A stretch of 64,000 nucleotides of DNA from the NCBI RefSeq assembly GCF_042432905.1, contig NZ_JBHLWI010000032.1:1-64000 (forward strand), written 5' to 3'. The notes beneath the pieces were generated by a model that was not told where the DNA came from, searched no databases, and was given only the letters and a program-made list of their open reading frames with translations. Position numbers and translations under genes: made by a program. Below are positions 34,662 to 43,249 of the stretch, piece by piece. Numbering within the stretch: the stretch's first letter is position 1; the number at the start of each line of letters is the position of its first letter. Source of the stretch: Fontibacter flavus. Its GTDB lineage: Bacteria; Bacteroidota; Bacteroidia; Cytophagales; Cyclobacteriaceae.

Positions 34662-34733
34662 GCCCATTCCCAAAAAATCATCGGGGCATCTGTTTGTTAA
34701 ATCTTATATTTATCTCATTGAAATAGCATTTCT

Positions 34734-36608
34734 ATGAGAACTAACAAACGAATCCTTTTATGGCTTGTCGTGGTCCTGTTGTCCTTTCAGACTTGGGCAC
34801 AGAATGAGCCCTCTTATGTTGACGTCAACTATGAAAAAACAGAGTATCAAATCCCGATGCGGGATGGCGTCAAACTTCACACAGTAGTCTATACTCCAAA
34901 AGACAAAAGTCAGAAATATCCCTTTGTCATGCAGAGAACACCTTACAGTTCCGGTCCATATGGAGAAGGAAAAATGAAAACGGCATTGGGTCCTTCCCCT
35001 AAAATGATGAAGGATGGCTACATTTTCGTGTATCAGGATGTACGTGGACGTTGGATGTCAGAAGGTTTGTATGACAACATGAGACCTACAGTACCAACCC
35101 GCAAAAAAGGCAGCAAAGAAATTGACGAGAGTACCGATACTTTTGACACCATTGAATGGTTATTGAAAAACATCACCAACCACAATGGTAAATTCGGTCA
35201 GTGGGGCATATCTTATCCTGGTTTCTACTCTGCTGCATCTTTGCCATTTGCAAACCCTGCCCTTAAAGCAGTATCCCCACAAGCCCCTATTGGGGATTTC
35301 TACTTTGATGACTTCCACCATAATGGTGCATACATGCTCAGTTACTGGGGTGCAACACCTGTTTTTGGCTACCAACATGACGGCCCAACAGATAAGCCTT
35401 GGTACAAAATGGTGAATCCCGGAACAAGGGACGCCTATCAGTTTTTCATGGACATGGGTTCATTGAAAAATGCTGACAAATATTACGGTGAGGACAATTT
35501 CTTCTGGACCCAATTGAAAGAAAATCCAGATTACAATGAATTCTGGCAAAAAAGAAGCATTATCCCGCATCTAAATGATGTGAAACCCGCTGTGATGACT
35601 GTGGGCGGATGGTTTGACGCCGAAGATCTGTATGGACCTTTGACGATCTACAAAACCATTGAAAAAAATAACCCTAACACTTACAACACTTTGGTGATGG
35701 GACCTTGGTCCCATGGTGATTGGTCCAGGGAGAGAGGGTATCAGACGGTGTCCAATATTTATTTTGGAGACTCCATCTCCACTTGGTACCAAAACAATGT
35801 GGAAGCTGAATTTTTCCACCATTTCCTTAAAGGCGCTGCCGATGGCAAAACAGGCTTGCCGGAAGCGTATGTGTTCGACACAGGCAAAAATGAATGGAGA
35901 AAATTCGACAGCTGGCCTCCAAAAGCAGCTGAAAATACCATCTTCTATCCTCATGCAAACGGGAAATTAAGTCAGCAAGCACCAATAGGAAATGCGGTTT
36001 CAACTTTCGTATCCGATCCTGCCAAACCAGTACCGCATAGCCCTGATATCAAATTTAACTTCACTCCGCGAAAGTACATGGCCGATGATCAGCGATTCGC
36101 TGCGAGAAGACCCGATGTTTTGGTATTCGAAACAGATGTCCTGGAAGAAGATGTGACTTTGGCAGGTGAAATCATGGCCAAATTAATGGTTGCCACTTCT
36201 GAAACAGATGCAGATTGGATTGTGAAATTGGTGGATGTGTTCCCTGGTGACACCCCAAATCATGACTATATACAGCAAGGTACCCAAATGAGCCATTACC
36301 ACATGATGGTCAGATCTGAGGTCATCAGAGGCAGATACAGAGAAAGTTTTTCTGAACCAAAACCATTCGTTCCGAATCAAAAAACAGAGGTGCCACTACA
36401 GCTGCAGGATGTCATGCATACCTTCAAAAAAGGCCATAAAATCCAGATTCAAATCCAGAGCACTTGGTTTCCTTTGATCGATAGAAACCCTCAGAAATAT
36501 GTTGAGAATATTTTCAAAGCAGGTGATGGGGATTTTATCAAAGCGACACATTCCGTCTATCATGATGCTGATGCACCTACAGCCATTCATGTTCAGATTT
36601 TAAAATAA
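34734..36608 (+). CDS. CocE/NonD family serine hydrolase
   Basis: A 624-residue exported alpha/beta hydrolase of the Xaa-Pro dipeptidyl-peptidase (S15)/cocaine-esterase group. The signal peptide ends near QTWAQ (residue 23). The catalytic triad can be placed at Ser160 in WGISYPGF, Asp295 in GGWFDAED and His327 in GPWSHGDW. The C-terminal third is the jelly-roll domain characteristic of this family. Homologues act on peptides, amides or esters (for example glutaryl-7-ACA acylase types); the actual substrate here is unknown. Its terminator follows at 36628. Confidence 0.9.
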   Translation: MRTNKRILLWLVVVLLSFQTWAQNEPSYVDVNYEKTEYQIPMRDGVKLHTVVYTPKDKSQKYPFVMQRTPYSSGPYGEGKMKTALGPSPKMMKDGYIFVYQDVRGRWMSEGLYDNMRPTVPTRKKGSKEIDESTDTFDTIEWLLKNITNHNGKFGQWGISYPGFYSAASLPFANPALKAVSPQAPIGDFYFDDFHHNGAYMLSYWGATPVFGYQHDGPTDKPWYKMVNPGTRDAYQFFMDMGSLKNADKYYGEDNFFWTQLKENPDYNEFWQKRSIIPHLNDVKPAVMTVGGWFDAEDLYGPLTIYKTIEKNNPNTYNTLVMGPWSHGDWSRERGYQTVSNIYFGDSISTWYQNNVEAEFFHHFLKGAADGKTGLPEAYVFDTGKNEWRKFDSWPPKAAENTIFYPHANGKLSQQAPIGNAVSTFVSDPAKPVPHSPDIKFNFTPRKYMADDQRFAARRPDVLVFETDVLEEDVTLAGEIMAKLMVATSETDADWIVKLVDVFPGDTPNHDYIQQGTQMSHYHMMVRSEVIRGRYRESFSEPKPFVPNQKTEVPLQLQDVMHTFKKGHKIQIQIQSTWFPLIDRNPQKYVENIFKAGDGDFIKATHSVYHDADAPTAIHVQILK

Positions 36609-36627
36609 AACAGATGCAAAAAGTTTA

Positions 36628-36668
36628 AGAAGAAAACGGGGAAATAACCTTTCCCCGTTTTCTTCTCT
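36628..36668 (+). terminator. Rho-independent terminator after the CocE/NonD gene
   Basis: A 16-bp perfect stem (GAAGAAAACGGGGAAA from 36629 and its complement from 36650) around a four-base loop. The following tract is only moderately T-rich. Confidence 0.8.
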
Positions 36669-36729
36669 TACCCCCTCAAACAATTTCTCTCAAAGCATAT
36701 AGTATCTGGCATCTAGTTTTTGGTACATC

Positions 36730-36815
36730 TTGATTCTTGTTTCTTGTTTCATGCCTCTTGAATAGAATCTAGTCTCTCGCTTCTCGCTTCTCGCCTGTCG
36801 TATCCCGTATCTCCC
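36730..36815. repeat. Drifting 7-8 bp tandem repeats
   Basis: Successive near-repeats: GTATCTGGCATCTAG, then a TTCTTGTTTCTTG run, then TTCTCGCTTCTCGC, then CTGTCGTATCCCGTATC. Each has a period of about 7-8 bases and each passes into a variant word. It sits between the terminator of the CocE/NonD gene and the promoter of the M3 peptidase gene. Not coding. Confidence 0.65.
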
Positions 36816-36847
36816 ATCAATTTTCCCCACTTTCCGCCAAACTTCTT

Positions 36848-36855
36848 TACCTTTG
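36848..36855 (+). promoter_or_regulatory. -7 element of the M3 peptidase gene
   Basis: TACCTTTG matches TAnnTTTG exactly; transcription would begin near 36862, about 29 bases before the ATG. No good -33 TTTG is present. Confidence 0.5.
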
Positions 36856-36890
36856 TTGCTGTTAACAGGAATAAATAAACGAGAGATTTT

Positions 36891-38921
36891 ATGAATCCAT
36901 TATTGGAAAAATTCAATACCCCTTTTGAAACACCACCTTTTCATCTCATTAAAAACGAACACTATCTCCCTGCTGTCAAGGAGGCCATACAATTGGCAAA
37001 ATCAGAAATTGAGAATATCAAATCCGCTTCTTTACCTGATTTCGAAAACACCATCGTAGCCTTGGATAGAGCAGGAGAAAAATTGAATATTATTTCAGCT
37101 ATCTTTTTTAACCTCAATAGTGCCGAAACTAATGATACTATACAATCTTTGGCAAGAGAAATCTCACCTCTACTAACAGCGCATAGCAATGACATCCTAT
37201 TGGATGAGGAGCTATTCGGCAGGATTCAGCAAGTTTACGAACAAAGAGAACAACTCATTCTTACTGAGGAACAAAAAACTTTACTTGACAAAACCTATAA
37301 AGCCTTTGTCAGAAATGGCGCCAATTTGGATGATGCGCAAAAAAACAGACTTCGGGAAATAGACAGGGAGTTATCGCAACTTGGACTTAAGTTTGGGGAA
37401 AATGTATTGGCTGAAACCAATAAATATGAATTGGTGGTAGAAAATGAAGCCAACCTATCTGGATTACCTGATGCCATTAAAGAAGCAGCTGCACAAACGG
37501 CGGAAGAAAAAGGTAAATCAGGCAAATGGATCTTCACTTTAGCATTCCCTAGTTATATTCCTTTCATGACCTATGCGGACAACAGGGAATTGAGAAAAGA
37601 ACTTTTTATCGCCTACAACACCAAATCCTGTAAGGGTGATGAACTGGACAATCAGCAATTCATCAAGGACATGCTACGTCTGAAAAACGAAAGGGTAAAC
37701 CTTTTGGGCTATCCAAGGTATGCTGATTTTGTGCTGGAGGAGCGAATGGCCAAAAGCGCCCAAAACGTAAAGGACTTTTTGGAAAACCTACTGGAAAAAG
37801 CCAAACCAAAAGCTCAAGAGGAACTGGCTGAACTGACTTCATATGCCAATAAACTGGACGGTTTGGAAAGATTGGAGAAGTGGGATTTTGCCTATTATGC
37901 CGAAAAACTGAAAAAGCAGAAATACGAAGTAGATGATGAGCTTCTACGTCCTTATTTCAAATTGGAAAATGTGATAGAGGGGGTATTTACCACAGCTGAA
38001 AAGTTATATGGCATTAAATTCATCGAAAACAATGAGATCCCTAAATACCACCCGGAGGTCACAACCTATGAAGTACAAGACTTGGATGGTCATCATGTAG
38101 CGGTTTTCTATGCCGACTTTTTTCCAAGAGCAGGTAAAAGAAATGGTGCCTGGATGACAAGCTTCAGAGGCCAAAAAACCATAAACGGCAAAGACCAAAG
38201 ACCACATGTTTCCATCGTTTGTAATTTCACCAAACCAACCAAGACAAAACCTTCCTTATTGACTTTCAATGAAGTTACGACTTTGTTCCACGAATTCGGG
38301 CATGCCTTGCATGGTATGCTTGCAAAAGGGAATTATGAGTCCCTTTCAGGAACGAGCGTTTATTGGGATTTTGTAGAATTGCCTTCCCAGATTTTCGAAA
38401 ACTGGTGTTATGAAAAAGAGTGTCTGGATCTGTTTGCAAGGCATTACGAAACAGGCCAAACTATCCCTGCAGACCTGATACAAAAAATCAAAAATGCCGC
38501 AAACTTCCATCAGGGTTACCAAACTTTGAGACAGATCAGTTTTGGACTTCTGGACATGGCATACCATGGAACAGACCCTGCATCAATATCCGACATCAAG
38601 GTTTTTGAAAAAGAAACCATGAAGGCCACGCAATTGCTGCCGGAGGTGGAAGGCACTTTGATGAGTACTTCATTCTCCCATATTTTCCAGGGAGGTTATG
38701 CCGCAGGCTATTACAGCTACAAATGGGCAGAAGTATTAGATGCCGATGCTTTCGAGTTGTTCTTGGAGAAAGGGATTTTCGATCCTATAACAGCAGAATC
38801 CTTTAAAACGAATATCCTTTCTGCCGGAGGAAGTGAACATCCATCGGTACTTTTCAAAAGATTCCGAGGAAGAGATCCCAAGCCAGAAGCTTTACTGAAA
38901 AGAGCTGGGTTGGCAAATTAA
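36891..38921 (+). CDS. M3 family metallopeptidase (oligopeptidase A / Dcp-like)
   Basis: A 676-residue zinc peptidase of the thimet oligopeptidase family that degrades short peptides. The zinc motif is HEFGH (His467, Glu468, His471) with the third ligand Glu496 in YWDFVELPSQ. N-terminal residues (NPLLEKFNTPFETPPF) and the overall length match the peptidyl-dipeptidase Dcp/OpdA group. There is no signal peptide, so the protein is likely cytoplasmic. It faces the M20 amidohydrolase gene tail to tail. Confidence 0.93.
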   Translation: MNPLLEKFNTPFETPPFHLIKNEHYLPAVKEAIQLAKSEIENIKSASLPDFENTIVALDRAGEKLNIISAIFFNLNSAETNDTIQSLAREISPLLTAHSNDILLDEELFGRIQQVYEQREQLILTEEQKTLLDKTYKAFVRNGANLDDAQKNRLREIDRELSQLGLKFGENVLAETNKYELVVENEANLSGLPDAIKEAAAQTAEEKGKSGKWIFTLAFPSYIPFMTYADNRELRKELFIAYNTKSCKGDELDNQQFIKDMLRLKNERVNLLGYPRYADFVLEERMAKSAQNVKDFLENLLEKAKPKAQEELAELTSYANKLDGLERLEKWDFAYYAEKLKKQKYEVDDELLRPYFKLENVIEGVFTTAEKLYGIKFIENNEIPKYHPEVTTYEVQDLDGHHVAVFYADFFPRAGKRNGAWMTSFRGQKTINGKDQRPHVSIVCNFTKPTKTKPSLLTFNEVTTLFHEFGHALHGMLAKGNYESLSGTSVYWDFVELPSQIFENWCYEKECLDLFARHYETGQTIPADLIQKIKNAANFHQGYQTLRQISFGLLDMAYHGTDPASISDIKVFEKETMKATQLLPEVEGTLMSTSFSHIFQGGYAAGYYSYKWAEVLDADAFELFLEKGIFDPITAESFKTNILSAGGSEHPSVLFKRFRGRDPKPEALLKRAGLAN

Positions 38922-38949
38922 ACAGCATTCATTGTATTGGTAGATCAAA

Positions 38950-39013
38950 AGTCCCACATAGGAACCTTTATGCAGAAAGTAAATTGGGCTTTCCAGGATT
39001 CCTTTGTGGGACT
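38950..39013. repeat. Long-arm inverted repeat between convergent genes
   Basis: AGTCCCACATAGGAA (38950-38964) and TTCCTTTGTGGGACT (38999-39013) are complementary at 14 of 15 positions with a 34-base loop. It lies between the tail-to-tail M3 and M20 genes. No long U-tract follows on either strand, so it is not a standard terminator, though an mRNA-stabilising or weak bidirectional terminating role is possible. Confidence 0.55.
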
Positions 39014-39046
39014 ATACAAAAATGTCTGTCGATTTAAAAAACGACC

Positions 39047-40495
39047 TTATTTAACCTTATTTTGATCTTTTCTGAAATGCAAAGGCGGAGCCATATCACC
39101 AATCAAAGGCTCGTATTTCAAACCTCCCAGACGCTCATCGAATTCTTTTCTCGCTTCCTTGATCAATAAAGGATTCAAAATCAAATCCTTTCCGGTCAAG
39201 GCCATCGTTTTGGCAGCAACCATCATCCCTTTATAACCAATGCTCATCCCGTCAGCTGCTACAGCCTGCCAGGTATGGGCTGCTGTTCCAGGTACCCAAG
39301 TAGCTGTACCTAGCCCTACTGTAGGGACAACATAACTCACATCACCCACGTCTGTCGAAGCTGGAAAATGCGTCAATTGATAAGGTTGAATTTCTTTGGC
39401 CACGGAAAGCGGCGGCACCCTTGGTGTATTGAAGGTTGTCTGAATTTCACGGGCAAATTCAATTTCCGCCTCATCATATTCAACACCACCTACAGTGCTA
39501 AGATTTTTATGCATTGTCTTTGCTAAAGTCTCATTGGGAAGAAGACCATAGATTCCTGCCACAACCTCCACCTCAACTCTTGTTTCAGTACCCATAGCTG
39601 CACCTTCAGCAGCTTTAATCACCCTTTGCCAGATGTTTTTAACTTCCGTGACATCAGGGTGACGAACCATATATTCTACCACAGCATAATCAGGAACTAC
39701 ATTTGCTGCCAAACCACCATTAGTAATCACATAATGAATTCTGCTCCCCTGATCTACGTGTTCCCGCATCATATTGACCATCATATTCATGGCTTCCACG
39801 GCATCTAGGGCAGACCTACCACGATCTGGAGCTCCTGCAGCATGAGAGGTCTGACCGTAAAATTTGAAATACCCCTGCATCACCGCAGTACAAGTTGAGG
39901 CATTGGCTGCATTACGATCACTTGGGTGCCAATTGATTACGGCGTCTACGCCGTCAAAAAGACCATCTCTTACCATATAAACCTTACCGGCACCACCTTC
40001 TTCAGCCGGCGTTCCAAATATTTTGATGGTAGCCTTAATATTATTCGCATCGATCCATTCTTTTAAGGCTACACCTGAGGCCACTACAGCTGTTCCAAAT
40101 AGATTATGGCCACATCCATGACCATTCCCCCCATCTACCAATATAGACCTGTAAGGTACTGCATCCTGAGAAAGACCAGGCAGGGCATCATATTCTGCCA
40201 AAAACCCGATTACCGGACCTCCTTTATCATAAGTTGCCAGAAATGAAGTGGGCATTCCGGACAAGCCTGTTTCTACACTGAAGCCAGCAGCTTTCAATTC
40301 ATCGATTAGGACTTTAGAACTCGTGAATTCCAAATATCCCAATTCAGGATTTTCCCAAATTTCTCTGGCAGCTTTGGAATATCTTTCCGTATTGGCATCA
40401 AGATTCTTGATGATAAATGAATCATGGGAAGTTTCCTGTGCAAGGATAGGCAGGTAAATCAAGACCCCTAAGATGCCAAGTAATGTTTTTTTCAT
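39047..40495 (-). CDS. M20 family amidohydrolase, AbgB-like
   Basis: A 482-residue exported zinc amidohydrolase. The signal peptide ends near ILAQ (residue 19). The chain has the M20D pattern of metal-binding residues: a GHGCGHNLFG motif followed by GTPAEEGGAGK with its Glu pair, and a later His near HTWQAVA. Sequence is closest in character to AbgB (p-aminobenzoyl-glutamate hydrolase subunit B), but catalytic specificity cannot be inferred. The periplasm is the likely location. The start codon is followed by the signal; the 5' region has a CTTCTC/GAGAAG hairpin about 35 bases upstream. It converges on the M3 peptidase gene. Confidence 0.88.
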   Translation of the reverse strand: MKKTLLGILGVLIYLPILAQETSHDSFIIKNLDANTERYSKAAREIWENPELGYLEFTSSKVLIDELKAAGFSVETGLSGMPTSFLATYDKGGPVIGFLAEYDALPGLSQDAVPYRSILVDGGNGHGCGHNLFGTAVVASGVALKEWIDANNIKATIKIFGTPAEEGGAGKVYMVRDGLFDGVDAVINWHPSDRNAANASTCTAVMQGYFKFYGQTSHAAGAPDRGRSALDAVEAMNMMVNMMREHVDQGSRIHYVITNGGLAANVVPDYAVVEYMVRHPDVTEVKNIWQRVIKAAEGAAMGTETRVEVEVVAGIYGLLPNETLAKTMHKNLSTVGGVEYDEAEIEFAREIQTTFNTPRVPPLSVAKEIQPYQLTHFPASTDVGDVSYVVPTVGLGTATWVPGTAAHTWQAVAADGMSIGYKGMMVAAKTMALTGKDLILNPLLIKEARKEFDERLGGLKYEPLIGDMAPPLHFRKDQNKVK

Positions 40496-40744
40496 ATTGC
40501 GGATTTTTTAGTGGATAATTTCATGAATTTCTTCTCCTCTAAAATTAAGAGAAGGTTTTTTAATTCAAAACATAATAAGAAACAAGTTGAATCGTTGAGC
40601 ATAAAAAGGATAACAAAAGCTTTCCGATTACAAAAAAAGAACGTCATGATCAAAAGAATAATGTTTCGCTTATTTGAAAAAAACATCAATACGGGCTAAA
40701 AATGATATTATTACCGATGCTACCAAGCGAAATAGGCTAAAAAT
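40496..40744. other. Upstream region of the M20 amidohydrolase gene
   Basis: AT-rich non-coding sequence. It contains the amidohydrolase 5' region with a small hairpin (GAGAAG/CTTCTC near 40533-40557) and a direct repeat GGCTAAAAATGA at 40694 and 40735. A 65-residue frame on the minus strand has low-complexity hydrophobic composition and no supporting signal, so no gene is called here. Confidence 0.4.
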
Positions 40745-40745
40745 G

Positions 40746-40778
40746 AAAAAAGGACACGGTTGCTCCGTATCCCTTTTT
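40746..40778 (-). terminator. Rho-independent terminator of the transcript carrying the 40931 small ORF
   Basis: On the minus strand AAAAAGGGATACGG pairs with CCGTGTCCTTTTTT (14 pairs counting G-T) around AGCAA. The complementary strand also has a T tract, so it may act both ways. Its presence between 40845 and the amidohydrolase shows that something is transcribed on the minus strand in this 500-base gap, either read-through from the CDF gene or a separate small transcript. Confidence 0.88.
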
Positions 40779-40844
40779 AAACTCCTTAATCCATTTGAAA
40801 AGCATTAGCTGTTGTATAAACAAGCTTAGCACTCTTGGATCCTG

Positions 40845-40931
40845 TTAGACCACAATGAGTAACCCAACAAGGACCAACCAAACGATTGACGAAACCGCCA
40901 AAAGTATTCTGAATTGTTTTTCCTCGTTCAT
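40845..40931 (-). CDS. Candidate small membrane peptide, 28 residues
   Basis: A minus-strand ATG at 40931 opens a 28-residue frame, MNEEKQFRILLAVSSIVWLV then LVGLLIVV, ending in TAA. Charged N-terminal residues followed by a single 19-residue hydrophobic segment are typical of small bacterial membrane peptides. The initiation region is A-rich without a Shine-Dalgarno sequence, normal in this phylum. A strong terminator lies 67 bases past the stop. A competing 71-residue frame in another phase (41001-40786) has no family resemblance. The region between CDF and amidohydrolase genes otherwise has no gene. Conservation was not tested, so this is tentative. Confidence 0.4.
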   Translation of the reverse strand: MNEEKQFRILLAVSSIVWLVLVGLLIVV

Positions 40932-41025
40932 AGCTGTTTTTTTGTTGAATATACAAAGTAAATTGTTGCGTTTCAACAGTTTTATAAAATTTTATTTGCA
41001 ATTATTTTTTCCGCTCTGAAAATCA

Positions 41026-42015
41026 CTAAATTAGTTCATGATAATGCTTTTGATTTTTGGACATATTTGATGCTGTCCACTCTATTTTGGTATCCATCTG
41101 ATGCTTGCGTACAGGGCATTCGGTAATCTGACAATAATGGCAGCACATATCCGGGATACAAGGATCTGCATGCACAAACACCTCCATGACTCCCGGCCAA
41201 TCGGCCTCCAGCACACTTTCCAACTCCTCTACTTCGTCGTGAACCTGACCCAGATCAAGGTAATAGGGCAAGGTGAGATGCAGGTCAATATGCCTGTCTC
41301 CACCATATTGCTGTACCCTCAGGTTATGGATATCTATCCAGTTTTGTTTTCTATTATCGTTGATGGCTTTAACCGTAGCATCAACCGCAACTGGATCTGC
41401 CTCATCCATCAATCCCCCCACTGATCGCCTGACCAGGCCATATCCTGAATAAATAATGTAAAAAGAAAATAAGATGGCAATCACCGAATCTAGAAAATCA
41501 AGACCTGTCAGCAAAATCACAATGACACCCAGAATCAACAGAAAACTGCTCATGGTATCCGCCAACAAATGTTTCCCATTTGCTTCTAACGTCAAACTAT
41601 TCAGTTCCTTACCTTTTTTCTTTAACACCACCCCCAATACGCCATTCACCAGACCTGAAAAAGCCACCAAGACAATACCCTCCAACAAATGCTCCAGCTC
41701 ATTGGGGAAAAAGAAATTATAGACAGCCTGATAAATGATAAACAGGCCTGCCAACATGATCAAAGTACCTTCAACTCCAGCACTGAAAAACTCAATTTTC
41801 CCATGGCCATAAGGGTGATTATCATCCTTGGGCCTTGAACTGAGGTAAATGCTGTATGTTGCAAAACTGGCAGCGACCACATTCACAATACTCTCGAGTG
41901 CGTCGGTTAGAATGGCTGTTGATTTGGTAATGTAAAATGAATAGAACTTGACAATCAGCAATAAAAAGCTGACCACAAAAGAGATTTTTACCCAAACAGA
42001 TTTATTACTTTCCAC
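41026..42015 (-). CDS. Cation diffusion facilitator (CDF) family transporter
   Basis: A 329-residue inner membrane metal/proton antiporter, typically exporting Zn, Fe, Co or Mn. Predicted helices span roughly residues 8-200 and include the family stretch TKSTAILTDALESIVNVVAA and the HPYGHGKIEFFSAG motif between helices 2 and 3. The cytoplasmic C-terminal domain (about 205-290) ends in a Cys/His-rich tail (CIPDMCCHYCQITECPVRKH) of about 40 residues, which is longer than usual and could bind metal. The start codon is GTG. Metal specificity is not predictable from the sequence. Confidence 0.9.
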   Translation of the reverse strand: MESNKSVWVKISFVVSFLLLIVKFYSFYITKSTAILTDALESIVNVVAASFATYSIYLSSRPKDDNHPYGHGKIEFFSAGVEGTLIMLAGLFIIYQAVYNFFFPNELEHLLEGIVLVAFSGLVNGVLGVVLKKKGKELNSLTLEANGKHLLADTMSSFLLILGVIVILLTGLDFLDSVIAILFSFYIIYSGYGLVRRSVGGLMDEADPVAVDATVKAINDNRKQNWIDIHNLRVQQYGGDRHIDLHLTLPYYLDLGQVHDEVEELESVLEADWPGVMEVFVHADPCIPDMCCHYCQITECPVRKHQMDTKIEWTASNMSKNQKHYHELI

Positions 42016-42160
42016 CAGTGAATTTTTAAAGTCTCAAAATAAAGCTATTTTTAAAGATATCTGAAGCAAAGCATGAATTTAAAAACACTTTATCGCAATC
42101 TGCTTCAATATTCCACAAACATACCCTTTTACTAAACTGTTCAAACCTCGTTCAATCAAT

Positions 42161-43249
42161 ATGGATCAGACAAAACTGATGCTCCCTCCCTATCTCAAAG
42201 CACTTGCAGTCCTACTGCTTATTATCGTCATTGTTTTTATTTTGGTGCTTGGAAAGGGGATTTTAGTACCCCTTTTTTTGGCGGGATTCATTTCTGCATT
42301 ATTGGTACCCCTAGGAAATTGGCTGGAAAGCAAAAACGTATCCCGAACGCTAAGTTCCATCCTTGCTCTGTTATCAGGGATTCTGGGAATCTTGGGAATT
42401 CTAACATTTATCGCCTTTCAAGTGGCCAGTTTCAGTCGTGATCTTGAAAATGTAGGTGAAAAATTAAATCGGTATTTAAATCAAATCGAAACTTTTCTGA
42501 GCGATAAGCTGCAAATAGAAATCGGAATCGGAAAAGGGATTGATCAGGAATACCTGATCAGCCTACTTCAGACCAATAGTAAATCAGTGGCTGATTTTAT
42601 ATTGGGGACACTGGGCTCTCTTTCCTCATTTCTCCTGTTAATTGTATTCATTTTCTTTTTTTTACTGTACAGAGATCATTTAACGACTTTTATTTCACAT
42701 CTATTTAAAAACCAAAAACCTGAAAAAGTAAATCAGGAAATCAAAAATCTGCGAAAAGTAATCCAACAGTACATCATTGGCGTACTGAAAGTCATGGCCA
42801 TACTAGCTGTACTCAATACAGCAGTACTATTTGGATTAGGCATCAAACATGCTGTGTTCTTTGGTGTATTTGCGGGTGTTTTGAATATCATCCCATTCCT
42901 TGGACCTTTTTTGGGAGCTGTTTTGCCGACTATTTTTGCTTTCCTGACCAAAGATAGCCTTTGGTATCCCATTGGTGTAGTTGCTGCTTTTCAGGTGATC
43001 CAAATAATTGAAAGTAATTTTCTTACTCCAAAAATTGTTGGAAGCAATGTCAACCTGAATGCCTTTATTACCTTTGTGGGCCTAATGGCAGGTGCCTCGA
43101 TTTGGGGTGTGGCCGGAATGATCATTATCATCCCTTCGTTGGCCGTATTGAGACAAATATTTGAGCTCAGTGAATCAACCAAGCCCTTTGCTTTGTTATT
43201 TGGAGAAGAAAAGAATAACCAAACTGATGAAAACACTGATACGACTTAG
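42161..43249 (+). CDS. AI-2E family transporter (PerM/YdiK type)
   Basis: A 362-residue membrane protein with about eight predicted helices and the central soluble loop typical of the AI-2 exporter (PF01594) family. Characteristic glycine-rich segments are GILNIIPFLGPFLGAVLP-like (GVLNIIPFLGPFLGA) and GSNVNLNAFITFVGLMAGAS. Despite the family name, members have varied functions, so autoinducer export should not be assumed. The last 23 bases overlap the start of the downstream TPR lipoprotein gene. Confidence 0.85.
   Translation: MDQTKLMLPPYLKALAVLLLIIVIVFILVLGKGILVPLFLAGFISALLVPLGNWLESKNVSRTLSSILALLSGILGILGILTFIAFQVASFSRDLENVGEKLNRYLNQIETFLSDKLQIEIGIGKGIDQEYLISLLQTNSKSVADFILGTLGSLSSFLLLIVFIFFFLLYRDHLTTFISHLFKNQKPEKVNQEIKNLRKVIQQYIIGVLKVMAILAVLNTAVLFGLGIKHAVFFGVFAGVLNIIPFLGPFLGAVLPTIFAFLTKDSLWYPIGVVAAFQVIQIIESNFLTPKIVGSNVNLNAFITFVGLMAGASIWGVAGMIIIIPSLAVLRQIFELSESTKPFALLFGEEKNNQTDENTDTT

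Noticed and set aside
40492..40689. 65-residue minus-strand frame upstream of the M20 gene
   Set aside because: AT-rich, low-complexity, hydrophobic text without a start signal; likely the 5' region of the amidohydrolase.
40786..41001. 71-residue minus-strand frame
   Set aside because: No recognisable features; it overlaps the better-supported 28-residue frame in another phase, and neither is proven. Kept only as an alternative.
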